64,000 nt of DNA from Apteryx mantelli (GCF_036417845.1 NC_089978.1:127502183-127566182), one strand, 5' to 3'. Shown: positions 24,038 to 37,559, numbered from the stretch's first letter. Numbers and translations are program-made. Notes: generated from the letters alone by a model not told the origin.

Positions 24038-24307
24038 GGAGTAGCATTTCAAGAGAGCTCCTGGCGAGGTTCTCAAGTGTCTTCCTGTCATGATGGGGGC
24101 TAGTAGGAGAGCTTGGTTCCCATCAGGGCACCTCAATGAGAACCAGATTTTCAGGCGTGCTCAGCACCCAGTAGTTCTCGCTAGTGACACTTGCGGCCAG
24201 ATTTTCTGAAAAGCTCCTTTGATCATCTGGCCACTGCCTCAGTGGAAAGCAGAGAGCTTTTGAAAAATCTGATCCTGTTTGCGGGTGCTGAGCACTTTTC
24301 AAAATTC
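24038..24307. mobile_element. Palindromic repeat inserted in a MIR
   Basis: The right two-thirds form a long imperfect palindrome. The outer arms gtgctcagcaccc (24157-24169) and gggtgctgagcac (24283-24295) are perfectly complementary. The inner arms at 24195-24216 (ggccagattttctgaaaagctc) and 24254-24275 (gagcttttgaaaaatctgatcc) are largely complementary around a 37-base loop. The phrase 'tttcag..gtgctcagcaccc' is typical of a highly repeated palindromic sequence in turtle and bird genomes, probably a non-autonomous DNA transposon; I cannot name the family with certainty. The flanking ttgct copies at 24033-24037 and 24308-24312 could be a target-site duplication, though at 5 bp this may be chance. 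Confidence 0.5.
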
Positions 24308-24413
24308 TTGCTTAAGTGACCTGGCCAAGGATGCAGACTAAAATCTGAACAGAACCCACTTTGCCTAGTCCCTAGGCCAGTGATTTAACCACAGGCTTAT
24401 CCTTCCGTCTTCA
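24308..24413 (-). mobile_element. MIR/CORE-SINE, right part of the split copy (antisense)
   Basis: The match resumes with 'ttaagtgacctggccaagg' (24312-24330), the antisense MIR CORE, and continues through 'aatctgaacagaaccca' (24342-24358) and 'ccagtgatttaaccacaggc' (24377-24396), the tRNA-like head. Order and strand are those expected if this continues the piece at 23935-24037. Confidence 0.6.
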
Positions 24414-25784
24414 GCAAGCAAAGAATAGACACTAGTTGGGGCAGGAATTAAAACACCAAATAACTGCCAGTACCCATGCCTGCCAAGAAAAATGCCCAGA
24501 TACCTGTGGGTACACCAGACAGCCACATTTCGGTACCTTCCTGAGAAGGGATTATTTCTACTAACAGTGCCAGAATCTGGCAATCTGGATTATGCTGTTT
24601 CCAGATGCACCTATTTCCTTCTGGGATCAAACTCTTGTGAACATGCCCTCACACAGGCGCACTCTCCCCACTTTTCAGAAAAAAACAGCAGCTATCCAAA
24701 CACTGTACTGTCTCCATAATCCTTAGAGAGCCAGGCATGCTTGGGCAAGACAACAGTATTTTGTGTAATGATTAAGAAACGGTGGTCGTGTCAGTGAAGG
24801 CTCTTGTTTTCATTGAATATTTCATTCATTTCTGAACGTAAGCAACCACTTAGCTGCAGTTGTGCTAGATGCGGAGGAGGAAACACATGCTATTCTTGGC
24901 TAGACTACACCTCTATGGGTAGCAGCAGCCTCCTTACAGGAGTCTCTGTAGGCAGCATGATTTAGCTGTATTAAAGATTATCCAAATCCACAAGTGCAGA
25001 CATGCCTTCAGATCCTGAGTACCCCAAAGTGTGAATGCATGCAAAAACCTGGATCCTGTATTTTATGCCATAATCATTTGAGGTCCATTTGCAAACAACA
25101 GTCTCCAAAGCCATCAGCTGAGGCTAGTTCAGCAATACCTCTCCAAGCTGGCTGTGCTGGTCTGACTGCCATTCAAGGTACTGCTCTCTCTTGCTCAGCA
25201 ACAACTTGTTGGACTATATATCATATCATGGACTGACTCCATCTCTGCGTCTAGCTTTCAGCAAGTGTTCTCTTTCTCTTTTCTGTCCCCAGCTTTCAGA
25301 GCACCTCACAGGTAGGTATCTAACCAGACTGGTAATAGGAGGATAAGACAGGTGGTCCTCAATATGCTTTTAGAAAGCATAGGTATCACATCACGTCTAC
25401 TGAATGAAAATGTTTACCGAGGAATAGTTCTATAAAACAACTCTGACTAAGCTGTGGCTGAGGGTTGAGCTCATGCTATATATGCCAAAAAATGCAGCTG
25501 TATCTTTTCTAGTTACAGCTAAGAACAACTAAGTGTACTGGAAAAACCTTTGATAGAGGAAAATATAAAGATATTGTCCTAAAAAAGGTCCACACCTAGA
25601 AGCAAGTGTGAACATTTGTTCTCTGTTCTGGGGACGTATATACTTGCAATAAAGCAAGGAAAGCGATAGCTGTGGTCTGCACTTAAATTGTTAAATGACA
25701 GTGCTTTCTGCTTGATTCTGACATCTGTTGCAGTAATTATTGTAATAACAACTATAGTCAGAAGCTGGACTTAGAGCAATACCA
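24414..25784. other. Unique sequence with a possible MIR tail
   Basis: No gene seen. The segment 25290-25340 (agagcacctcacaggtaggtatctaa) looks like an antisense MIR tail; because of this I do not accept the acceptor/donor pair it contains as a microexon. Confidence 0.4.
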
Positions 25785-25855
25785 CAGGCAAGTTTTACAG
25801 CCTCAGCTTTACAGACAGAAAAACTGAGGCAAAAAGGGATGACCTCATGCAGCTT
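25785..25855 (-). mobile_element. MIR/CORE-SINE fragment (antisense)
   Basis: The stretch 'ctttacagacagaaaaactg' (25807-25826), then 'aggcaaaaagggatgacctcatgc' split over 25827-25850, follows the antisense MIR CORE (tttacagatgaggaaactg, then aggcacagagaggttaagtgac). Short and diverged. Confidence 0.45.
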
Positions 25856-28800
25856 GTTTATAAAGACAGTTAATTGTACACGTTTTAATGTACCTTGTGA
25901 CCTAGAAAGGTCTAGGGATCTCACTGGAGGAACTTGGATTATGATTAGTAATTTTGTGGGCTTTCATTTTTGGTCATCAGATTTGAACTTGACACTTTTT
26001 TGTTCTTGCCGATGCTGGAGTTTTGTTTTGGTTTTGGATTTTGTTGGGTTTTTTTTCCTGATGCTCTTGTCCTGTCAGTGCAAGAAGCCAAAGCATTTCT
26101 AAGTTGTTTGTGAAAAAAGCCACATCCGCTGAGGGCCCAGGTCAAGAGGGCCATCTTTAGGTGTCCTCCCATCCGAACTCAGAAACTGGCAACAATCCAA
26201 AAAAGGTCTGTTTGGTGAGCAGCAAGGTGATCAGGACATGTAGGGGGCCGGGGGACTGTAACCCTGGAGCAGAGGCATCAGAAAGAGCCTGGGGAAAGGG
26301 CTGGCAGGTTCAGAGGGCCCAGCCTTGTGTGCCTCTGAAGCAGAGCAAAGGGGCACTTCACCACTGGCAGGAAGGGGCGCCTGCATTAATAAAGGTTTAT
26401 GTGCAGAGGAAGACTGACCCTGGCACAGTTGGCTTATACTGGAGTCAAGGACTTCTACTGTGGGGCTGTTGCATATTCCTTCCAGTCCTAGATACATTAA
26501 CACTAACCTTCCTGCTTGATCTAAGGGCTCATGCCTTTGGCATCAACATGGCAGCACTGAGATTTAAACCTGGAATACCCAGCTCCCAGGTAAACAATCT
26601 CGATTTGAGATATTGTTACTGTGAGATGGTTATGTTTGTCTCTAATTTTGTCTGGAAACGAGATATTTCCTGTTACAACTAATACATGTGTTTCCACCAA
26701 AGAGCTGTAGTTCTGAATTGACCTATTTTGAAAGAAAATTTTGCCAGAAAATTCCTGCTTATTTCTTTGGGAAACACCTTAAATGGGACCAACATTCAGG
26801 GGAGGAGAATCAGCATTTTCCAAGTCCTGCTTCTTTACATGGCCATCAGAATGGCTACTCAAAATCAGTGCTTACTGGCCCTGGTCTTAAAAGAACTTGG
26901 GTCTAGTTCTTAACCCAGATAAGCTTTAGAAGAAAAAAAAAAAGTACTTCTGTAAACTACACATTTCAGCCTCCCTTAGTTTTCCAGCCCTTACAGATTC
27001 ACCCATGACAAAGCAAAACACCCGCCAAGCCTGACTGAATTTACACAGCTAAATAAATTACTTTTTAAGTGTTTAAATATCATTGTGAGAGCGAAAAGAT
27101 GAAATGTGCTGTATATCATCTCTACAAAACCAGAAGTAGTTATATTATAAATAAACAGAGTTTGCTTGGTATTAAGGACATAGGAAATTCCATTCAAGAA
27201 CAGACAAATGGTGCATCTTGTCTGGTATCCTGCATCTGGCACAGGCCTATAACAGATGCTTAAAATACTTGAATCCCTTGGTCCCACAGTCTCTCCTGTT
27301 CCACCTGCCAGCAGTGGTGTAAGTCACACAGTTTTCCTAATCTGTGATGAGCACCTCTTTCCTGCTTACTTGTATAACATGGGAGGCAGAAGCACAGACC
27401 AGGAGCATACATATTTGCCCTGTGTGATACTGCAGTGTGAGGTTTGGCTGAACCCATGATCCTGACTGGGAATGTACATGGTATTACTGCCTGTGTTGCT
27501 TGTGTATCGAAACCAAGGAGCACGCAAGCGAGGACTATGCTTGGCTCCATAGGAAGGGAGAAGGAATCGCCTTCTCACCCTTATTTGCACAAAGCCAGCA
27601 AACGTACCTGCCGCTTGCCTATTGATCAGCTCCCCTCTTTCTACCAAGGCACTGTCACCTAATTGCTCCCTGCTGTTAATGACATATATATCCCTATGTG
27701 GCCATCTTAGTAATTTTTATAATTCAATGCATGACTGAAAACGAAATGAGTTACTTGTCTGTTAAGGAGTGTTAGTTTTTGACCTGTCTTTATTCCAGGG
27801 GTTATCAAAACATGGTTCATTTACCCAACAGGTGGTACAATGCAGGCTCCCCTCTTCAGTTGCCTGATGCTGCTAGTCATTGTCACTAATATGATTTGTA
27901 CCCCACGGAGAATAGGCACCCTGCCCCTTACCAGAGGAATATTTCCCACAAACTGTCTCCGTTTATTTTCTGCATTCACATTCATAACCAATGGCTTACT
28001 CAGTTAAAGACCTTTAAAACAACAACAATGAAAAATTCAAACCCTTCTGTTTTAAAAGTTAAAGGTAATGAACCCTTCATTTCAACTGCATTGTACTCTC
28101 TTTGTGTTCCCCTGTGAAATATAATGGGATTTTAAAAAGACTAAATAGAACTTATAACTATGGGCAATTGCCATGTAAGGTCCTCTCTCATGTCATCTCG
28201 CAAAAACAATAGAAAAAGAGGGCAACTACAAAAATTATAATGAAGCCTCATGTCTCAGCTATATTGTTCTAAAATAGAAATTGAACAGAAAAAATTTCAG
28301 GTGTCCCTCAGTTTGAGCATATCTTCTCTACAGTAAGTGAACACTGTCCTTAGGATGACCTAATAAATCTTTACATATTAATTAGGGAAAAATGAATCCT
28401 TATGGTGGGCCTGGACTGCTGCGTATGGATTCAGATGTCATCTTTCTCCAGGCTCAAGGGCTTTGTGATTTTGATTCCACTCTACTGAACGTAAGGTTCA
28501 ATGTCAAAGGTCTGAATCTAGATCTTACTACCCTTAAAGTTTGCATCTATCACAGATCTGAACCACAACACTTTGCAGTATCAATTTGCTTGAAAGAACT
28601 GAATACATTAAAGCTACTACAGTACCAAGCAGAAGTTTGCATCCCTTAACGTATTCGAAGTCAACCCCACGTCTGTGGACGGCCAGGCCCAACATTAGCA
28701 GGAGCTCTGTGACTTTTTACACTTCTCCCCCATTGTACAACAGGAATGACCTTCAGGATACCCACCTGATTTCAAATCAGGAACAGAGGTAGAGGCTTTT

Positions 28801-29104
28801 CAAGGCAGAAGAACGAATCAGCCACTCGTTCCAAATAATAGCAAATGGTGTTCCAAATTTCCTGGTCAGTTTTAAAAACTGAATAGAACAATTCAGCTGC
28901 TTAATGTATTGTGTTACACACCTCACACTTAAGACAACAACAAGTCATATGCTTTTTACTCCCGATAAAAGTTATTTTACCCACAGCAGTGAAAACTGTC
29001 TCTCATTTTCTCTGTCTCCTTGCATACTACTCACCTTGCTTGTGCCATTCTCAAGAACAAAGGTAGCACTCTTTAGAGTAAGGCAAGAGCAACTGAGGTT
29101 CCCA
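25856..29104. other. Unique sequence without supported genes
   Basis: Contains a GC-richer stretch at 26220-26480 with a 173-codon open frame (26161-26682) that begins at GTG and runs into a MIR-like fragment near 26555-26600, so I do not call it a gene. Open frames at 27260-27662 overlap on both strands and lack domains. A run of 12 A lies at about 26932-26943. Confidence 0.45.
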
Positions 29105-29235
29105 GTCCTGCCACAGATATGCTGAATAATACTGAACCAAGTATCTTAATGTTTGCCATTGCATTTGCTCATTTGTATAACAAGGATGTTAATATTTTGC
29201 TTACTTTGGAGGAATGCAGTAAAAATTAATATATC
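29105..29235 (+). mobile_element. MIR/CORE-SINE fragment (sense)
   Basis: The order 'ccaagtatcttaatgtttgc', then 'ttgctcatttgtataacaag', then 'gatgttaatattttgcttac' (29137-29204) follows the sense MIR CORE (cctcagtttcctcatctgtaaaatggg, gataataatagtacctac). Strongly diverged. Confidence 0.45.
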
Positions 29236-32200
29236 AGTGACAAAAATGGCATGTATTACAACTTTAATTGTATAATAAAATGGAACATCTACATGGATAA
29301 ATAATTATCTCATAAGGAGATATATAAAACTACAAAAATATTTTTTTTACATCAAACCTTGCCTTAACAAGAAACATAACTCCTTCTTCCCTCAAGAAAG
29401 CTGAATACACTGACTCATGTCTTTGTTTAAGTGTCATGGTAAATTTTTTCTTTTATAACGTGTAGTAGTTTAGCTTTGAACTTTTGATTATTGGAAAAGG
29501 CAGAGTGGAAAAATGTTTTCATGGGAGATGAGTGCACATTCCAGAACTGTCAACTGTTATTCATTTATGAAAAAAAAAAAAAACTACTTCAGTTTTAGGC
29601 TTTGGTTGATGCAATTTGTTGTGTCCTGATATTTTATGATAAACCGAGGAGTTTACACCGTACAGTGTAATATTTTGATTTTCGTTCTCATTTTTCCAGC
29701 TTTCACTTGTCCAAATCTCTGAATAATTTCTTAGCTTGAAACTGACTGCTGTTGATGAGAGAAAATTCAGCTTTGTAGTAATGGAAGTAAGTAGTGATCC
29801 TTTGTAATACACAAAGCAGTCCAAAGAGAAAATAACTCACAGCTTACTGTGAACTATAGGGCTACACACAAACATAATGTGGGCATACAGACAATATTAC
29901 TCAGAATAAAACATAAAAAAAAATGTGAGCCCTTCATGGTGTCTTTGTAACCTGAGCAACACAGTTTTAAACACAATATTCCTGTGCTGTCTTGTGTTTA
30001 TTTAATGTGGTAATTTCTGATTACTTAAAAAATATTAAAATAGGAAAACAATATAAACTTTATGTAGTTTATTTATTCAACAAAAGTAAAAAATATTTTT
30101 TTGCTGTCCTGATATTTTAGAGAGTACTAACATACATGCTTTCTTTCCCTCTCTTCCCAGAAATAGAAGAAAAAGCAGACTGTCAGAATCATTCAGACTT
30201 GATATTCAGCACTGTTATGATCTCTTCATTACTGGATGTTGAGTCTAGATATCAGAACCAGCACATTAACGTACTCTCCTATTAATCTGAGGTAATTTTC
30301 TTCCTATAATTTAATTTTTTTAAGCACTATAAAAGACTCTTTCCCTCCCCCAAATTCCATGCCAATAAAAACATTTCTGGGCAGAGCATTATGCTGTGAA
30401 ATATATCATCACTTGACCCAAAAGACACGAAATCTGACTTTCTCTGCTAACAGGCAGAGAGATTTTGGCTCCGTCCATTAATATAAATTTCGCAAGAATG
30501 CGTTATTTAACATGAGCACACTGATTCTGGTTTTGGAAGCAATCATAAGTGTTTGCTCCTTTCCCTTTGTAAAGAGAATAGCAACATGACAGATGCTACA
30601 TCCTGTGCAACCATTACAGATATGTTAGAGACTTCTTTGATGCATGGACATTAGGGCTAAAGTCATTAAGGACAGGGAGAATAATTAATGAAAAACTCTA
30701 ATGCTGAAACAACGCAATTAGCAAGTCTTTCAAAGTTTTATTACCTGTGGAAAATTATCACCTTTGAAAAGGATCCATCTTGTCAAAAACAGACAAAGGC
30801 TAGGAACTTCTTGGAAAGACCAGTCCCAAGCCTGAGATGAGGAGAGAATTCCATAAAGCCAGAAGGTATCAGAGTATTCTTCTGAGACAGAGAGGCTTTG
30901 CTGAGGACACCAATTGCTTTTCAGACACTTGTACTTTGAGATAAGTTTGTCCTTAGTGAAGTGGGCATGCATAGAATAGGTTATCTTATTACTCCCTCGG
31001 CAAGAAAAACTGCATTTATGAAAGCTCACTGGTCACTGGTTAAAAGTGTCATCTTTTCCCCTAAGAACAGAATTGTCCAGAGCACAGGCCTGATATAGTC
31101 AAAGTAAACTATAGGAATGTGCAACTTAGGGTGCAGACCAAAAGGCAACCAATTGCAGAACCGTATCCCCAAAGGAGAAGATGACTCTCAGCCTGGCCAC
31201 TAGTCAGTGCCCCTGAGGATGCGGAAGCGCAATTAACTTAGGAACTGAGGTACAAAGGAACTGAGGCAAAGGCTTTCCGAAAGTCTTCTGCCCTCACACG
31301 ACTTCAGTGTTTCCCCTCCACTCTTGGTATTATCAGTAATCAAGATACTGTCAACGTTCTGTCCGTTGCCCTAGTAGAATTAAGCACAGGATTATACACC
31401 TTTCACGGTCCATTAAGATGGATTTTAGGAAAGCTGCACTTTTCACTTTGTAGCTCCTTTTTTTTTTCCTCTCCAATTAAAAAAAAAAAGCATGTCTAGA
31501 ATTGCACACAGATATAGCTGAATGATGGTGAACTGACTAAGAAAAACACCTTTAGTGCAAAGAATTAATTGCTTTTAGATAAGATTTATAAGTAAGTGGA
31601 ATACCATATAGTCACCATGCTGACAAAAGGAAAAGAAAAAAAAAAAAAAAGATAGGTGTGCAGGAAGATCCGCTAGAGGATAGAAATATTCTTCTTAGTA
31701 CATCTAACCAAGCTGCCTCAGGCTCCAGAATTGCTTTCAAAGCAATGAAATTCTATTACTGGGCAGTAACCAACGTGGCACAGAATTCTTTGAGGTCATT
31801 TGAAGTCTGCCTGTTAAACAAACATTACTCTGATTTTTTCAAGGATTCATAATATTTCCTTTACACTTTCAGCATTTTTATTCTGTCTCCTAAACCATCA
31901 TTTTGAACCACTTAGAAATTGATTGCCCAAAATCTGAACTGGTTTGTGTTATCTTTGTTACTGATATTCCTTAAGTTACATTTCCTATTGCAATCAAGGC
32001 TTGCTTCAAAAGTCTCTCTTCTGATGCAAGTCCCCCGCACTGTACCTTGGATCTCAGCTGAGCTAGAATGCACAGTATGTCATGTGAACAGTGAAAAGCA
32101 ATATATCTCAACTTTCCTAAAGTAGGTTGAAGCAGGAGTTTTAAGAGTAATCAAAACCATATTTTTACTAGCAAGCAGAGCCAATAAGCTGTGGAAGCCA

Positions 32201-33020
32201 TATAAATATATTTATACCCACATTGCACTTTATTATAAAAAGAATCTCTCACCCAAGGAAGACTAAAATACTTGCTGTGGAATACTGGATAACTGTGGAA
32301 CAAAAAAACCCAAAGGAATGATACAGAGATCAATGTATTATAAGCATATCATAAAAGGAACCCAGTAAAGCAAGTTGAATCTTCAGACTTTTATAAACCT
32401 TTTATGACCTTCTTAGCAGACATTAGAAATCTTGAAGGACTTAGTGCAAAGCACTATTATTTATGGGAAAAGTGTTCATTGCTTATATTCTTAAAGCAAA
32501 ACATACACATGATTTCGTATACAAGTACACACATACATATGCAACGGCATCTATGTTTTTAGTAAAGTCTGACTAAATATTTTTGACCAGCTTATAGTCT
32601 TTGGTAATGCCAACATATAGATCCCAAACAATTTGAACTTTTATGTCAGCAAATTAATTCACATGTGTGAATACTTCTGTTTAAATGCAATAGTACTTTT
32701 CTTATAGATAATGCTATTTGTGTGCATATGTGTTTGCAGGACTCATGCCTAGACCCACTCTGGCTTTAGACTCTTGTCACTGACAGCAGAACATAGATCT
32801 TTGTATTTGTTTCCTCTTTCCAAACTATTATGTTATTTGTTCCTTATTTTTTGATGCTGGGTTTCATTTCACTGCTGACTACAAATGCCTATTTATCCGT
32901 GTAAGTGGAAGATACTTGAACGGCAGCCAGCAAAGAACACAGAGTCAATAGTAATAATTCATGGTATTTTTTGCAGAATTTTTGTAGATGTTCAAAGCCC
33001 ATAGAGGCAAAAAACTAATT
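29236..33020. other. Unique AT-rich sequence, nothing recognised
   Basis: No gene, RNA gene or clear repeat in nearly 4 kb. Runs of A occur near 31480 and 31637-31650. Possible MIR traces near 31240-31310 are too weak to call. Confidence 0.45.
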
Positions 33021-33108
33021 CCCAACCCTGTGAAATGGACTCCTCTACTTTACAGAATGTAAAGCTGAGAAATTAAATTGAAGTGGTTTAGTCAAAGCTA
33101 AATACTTT
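33021..33108 (-). mobile_element. MIR/CORE-SINE fragment (antisense)
   Basis: The stretch 'cccaaccctgtgaaatggac' (33021-33040), 'ctttacagaatgtaaagctg' (33048-33067), and 'gaagtggtttagtcaaag' (33080-33097) follow the antisense MIR order (accctgtgaggtaggt, attttacagatgaggaaactg, agtgacttgcccaag). Confidence 0.5.
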
Positions 33109-33894
33109 CCTCCTCTCAGAGAGGTAGCACTGTGCAATTCAGTTGAATTGTGGTCACCTGAAGAAGGGAAGAATTTGATCACCTTTGCCTGAATTCACAC
33201 ATTTTTAAATTGGTCTCGGAAACACAGCATAGGCACTGCTAAACGGAATGATTTCACCATCTTGAGTTATTTCCCACATTCTTTTGTTACTCCAGTAATG
33301 TCAAAAAATGCAGTAACTGGGAAGTCATATGATCAATAGAAGAGAATAACGTGGTTTCTAAGAAAAATATTTATTACCAGGCAAGCTACTTTGATTTATG
33401 AAATGATTGCTTCCAGTCACAGTATTTGTTGATGTGTGCTTGAAACCACAGTGATGATATAAAGCCAGGACCTTACTTGTTTAAAGGCATCCATTTGGGT
33501 TTTTCTTAATGAAACTATCTGTTCACGACAATCCCAGATTCACAGAAACTCATCCAGGACTGAACTCTTGAAGAATTATTTTTTTCGTAGAGCATCCATT
33601 AAGCCGGTGCAGGCACTGTGTCTCTCTGCTGGCCTTCTAACATTAGATTTATAGAATGTAATAATTAACAACAGGTGACGGGCAGCACTACATGCACAGC
33701 AAGCAAAGTGAAAAGACTGGCAGCTCAAGAGCCAATTGTGAATCATCAAAACTTTTCCCTGGATAAACTCAGGAGTAATCCTGGTAGGTTTTATGGCAAT
33801 TTTTTTTTTTAACACCACCCCCAAGACACACACACCTCCCCCACAAGTCTCCTTTTCAGGTCATCTCTCTATATTCTGCAAAGTTTGTTTTTAC
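33109..33894. other. Unique sequence, nothing recognised
   Basis: No supported gene. An AC-rich, C-rich tract at 33811-33846 (T10 followed by caccaccccc and cacacacacc) is a small simple repeat. Confidence 0.45.
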
Positions 33895-34008
33895 AGTTAT
33901 GTAGCTTTGCCACTTGTATGCTTATCCATCTATAAAATGAGAATAATAATGCTTCCCATTGCAGAAGGGTTCTTGTGGGATTACAGATCAGTCCATGCAC
34001 AAATTTTA
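33895..34008 (+). mobile_element. MIR/CORE-SINE fragment (sense)
   Basis: The stretch 'gcttatccatctataaaatg' (33920-33939), 'agaataataatgcttcccat' (33940-33959) and 'agggttcttgtgggattaca' (33965-33984) match the most conserved part of sense MIR (tttcctcatctgtaaaatg, ggataataatagcacctac, agggttgttgtgaggatta). This is one of the better MIR matches in the window. Confidence 0.6.
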
Positions 34009-37000
34009 AGATGATGCAGATTTTTAAGAGAGACGTTCGTGTCCCCAGTATTCCAGCTATCTCTTAAACTCACACTTTTTGTGCAGATGGCACAGAGGAA
34101 AAGGTTCAAAACATATAAAGAGATTCCGTATCAATTTTAAAATAAGCACATTTTCACAGTTCTTCAGTTTCAATTTCAGTTTGGGGCTTACCTTTTGGGT
34201 ATATACATGAACAACATGACCCAGCTAAGAATTTTTTTTTTCCAAAAGAAATGATAGACATACATCTGTCCATTTTCGGAAGGATGATATAATAGCTTAG
34301 CTATATGAAACCTATTCTCACAGTCTCTCAGTGTTTTGACTCTTAAGAAGAATATTTGCCTTTATCATCAGTACTGGTAAGTCAGTCTTTCCAAAAATAC
34401 AACTGCAACTTAGCACTGAGAAGAGAGGGAGGAAAACAATGAAAAAGCTCCTCACAAATGAATAAGATTTAATTTGCATAGTTAAGCAAGCATCATTCTT
34501 TCTATTTCATCTTTTTTCTCTGTTGTGAGAATATAAATGAGGCAAGTTATGTTGGGAAAGGCAATATTTAACCAACAGAAGGAAGATTCATATCCCCCCA
34601 AACTTGTCTGTTTCTTCCCAAATCTACGAACTGATCTAACTTTTATCAATCATTTCTAGTGTACTAACCTAATGTGACCATAACTTTTATGAGTTGATTA
34701 CATATCATAATAATTATGAGTAATTTATTTTCATTCGTTCTTATTTTTTTAAACATTATCTTGGATAATTGGCTACATATTCTCACTGACAGTAGTAAAT
34801 ACCTGAAATGCATTAACTGGTAGGAAGATGTAAATAGAAATGTAAAGAAGATATTTTTATATAGAAAGGATTTGAGATTTTTACATATACATTCTACTTT
34901 CTTGCTAGTATAGTTCCCCGAGTTCCTTTACAAAATAATTCTGATAGAAGAAATTAATTTCTTCTAAAGCCCTTTTAGGGTGCTTCTCCCCACCCTACCT
35001 CCCAAAATAAACTTGAATTATTAAATTTCTTAGCACAACTATATTAGAGAACAATGACTGTTACTCTGTCTTTGTGTTTATGCTGGCAGTATAGTAAAAC
35101 ATGGTGCTAAAAGGCTGAGGCATATTTAGAGTTCTTTAGAGTGCAGTGAGCAACAATTCTCTGTGAACTCTTTTCACATTAACTGTGGAAGAACATGTTC
35201 ATTTTTCCTGAGCTTATGGGAGCACTGTGGGCAAGGACTGGATGATAGTACCTGAAAAAACCTAGGTTGTGATCATGCTGTGAAGATTTGCATATACTAA
35301 AGCTGATCTATGCATATGTATGTGTACATACACGTCTGTAGTGGAAAGTGATAAATTTTGATATCTGTCCTTTGCTCATGATTCTGCAATTGGACTGCTT
35401 GTCTCAAATCCACCATTGAACATTAAGCTGTATGTGTATTGAGCACGGCCCAAACTGGGACCAGCATTCTGGGTAACGCTGTGTTAACTTAATGGTGAAT
35501 AGGAGTCTCAACAGATTTTGTTAAACTACTTTATTGTATAGCAGTGACTAATAAAGTCAGATGGTTGCAGTGGTGAATTTATCTTGCTTGTTGTGAAGTT
35601 TGCACTTGATTAAAATTCACCTAGCAGTGCTTTTCTATAGCCGAGACATAAAGTTGCCCAGGGAAAAACTTGTTACTCTGGGTAATTGACCAGAGGTGAT
35701 GGGAAATTTTTGTTCATGGTCTTGTTAATCTCTAGGACATCATCCAAGAGTGAAATTTTGGCTTTGCTGATAAAACTTGCTTTCCACTTCAGTAACTAGA
35801 ATGGGCTAAGACTTTTCTCACAAGGCACTTAACGATCTGGCGTCATCTGGCAAGGTTTCTCAGTGCAGTCCTTTTTCAGACTTGGAGAAATAGTTCATTT
35901 CTACTTAATAGTTCGTATGTACGCATACTGAAACCCTTGTTTCAGTCATCATAGACACATTTTAAGGAAGGTTCTACACATTCTTTAGGGTAAATACTTA
36001 TTTAAAGGGCCTTATTTTATATCCAAATAGAGTCTTTCAGCTCAGTGAACGTGGAATCATGTCCTCAATAAGAAATTTGTGGTCCTGCAGTGGGCAGGGA
36101 GAAGATGGATAAGACTGTCAAACTGCTCAGAGATTTTGAGCATCTAGCTTCAAACATCCTAAAGAGTTCCAGCTTGTAGAGTGAGACTAGACTCTAGGAT
36201 AGCTCCCCCCAGCTTTATGAGGTGCCCAATTTAGAGATCCAATAATTGTGTTAACCACAATAATAGTCACTTTAAAAAATCTTGGTTCACTAACATTTTA
36301 TTTTCATAGTGGCTAGCCATAGATTTTAAAATTTATATGTGTAGAGACAAAGCAGAGGTGTGGGGTTTTTTTAATCAATGTGCTTCAGGATAGTTAAACT
36401 TTTGCTTGACAAAAGTAGTAGGAATTAAAAAAAAAAAAGACTAAAAAAATATTTTGAACTTAGGGGAAAACACAGATACATCTTCCCTCCACCCAAAGAA
36501 CTGTTCAAATATCCAAGCCCAGAATTTCTGTCATAGGGCTATTTTTCTTAGAAAGTGTTCAATGATTTAGACAAATGTTAAACCCAGTTAAGACTGAATC
36601 AGCAATTTTATTTCCTTTATTCAGCTCTTTCAGGTGTGATTTATTAATACCGAGCCTGAAAGATGAATTAGCACTAATTTTGCATTTTTATTAAGTAGCT
36701 ATTGATGTAGCTATCCTTGTCCTAGAAACAACATTTTTCTCAGCTATATCTATTTAAAACAAAGAATATTTTAAGAGATAGAAAATATACACAATAACTG
36801 AATCATGAAAAAATATGGCATATGGATCAGAAAAAAACAGACTAAATTAAAGTTTGTCTGATTTTCATTTAAGTGTTGCTATAACATACAGAATATTTTC
36901 AAATTAGTAACTGCTGAACACAAACAGATGCTGATGGACAGATTTACCAAGCTCCTGAAGAGAGCTGCAAGCTTCCCCTTCCTTTTTTTGAGTGACCCCT

Positions 37001-37559
37001 GGCTCAACAGAGTAAATGCATCTGGATTAAGAACATACTGTATTATTGCTACGTGCTCTCATTTTGAGTGCATCGTACTAGTTTCACTGTAGCAGGATCT
37101 AACTGTAAGCTTATTTTCTCAAATTAATTAATAGCATCATAAATGCTAGCGTGGACATTTCAGAAGTTTTGCTTTCCATGTGATCACTGCAACTCAAGTT
37201 GTCCATGACAGATTCACAAAATGATTAGCAATTTTATGAATTTAACAAAAGTAACTGGCTCTCAGTCAGTATAAATTACAGCCTTGAAATTCTACCATAA
37301 ACAATTTGTCAAAATATCTCTGGTCTGAAAAAGAGGCCTTCTTTACAGGTAGATACTTACATGAACATCATGTCTTAATACTGTTTCTTTCTTCTAAATG
37401 AAAGTTAATACTTGTATTTTGCTTTTAGTTTGAGCTATCTTTCTTACTGAGTAGTTTATAGAGTAAGACATTTCTAGGGTAAAGTTATAAGTGTACCAAG
37501 GTCTACCCAGGAAGGTCTACATTTTGATGCAGGACTTGGCTGCAGGATTTGCACCCACA
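34009..37559. other. Unique AT-rich sequence, nothing recognised
   Basis: Over 3.5 kb without any open frame of note or any recognised repeat; the longest gene-free and feature-free stretch in the window. Fragments such as 'ggtgcccaatttagag' (36221-36236) may be traces of the dispersed palindromic repeat family seen at 55680. Confidence 0.5.

Noticed and set aside
25270..25317. Apparent 19-base microexon with strong acceptor (tctgtccccag) and donor (CAG|GTAGGT)
   Set aside because: The donor side coincides with an antisense MIR tail (cctcacaggtaggtat), which carries such a donor-like word by descent; a 19-base exon with no partner is unlikely.
26161..26682. 173-codon open frame, the longest outside the minisatellite
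   Set aside because: It starts at GTG, has no recognised domain, is partly overlapped by an antisense frame and runs into a MIR-like fragment near 26555-26600.
35288..35302. tgcatatactaaag, resembling part of a U6 snRNA
   Set aside because: Only about ten bases fit; the remainder of U6 is absent.
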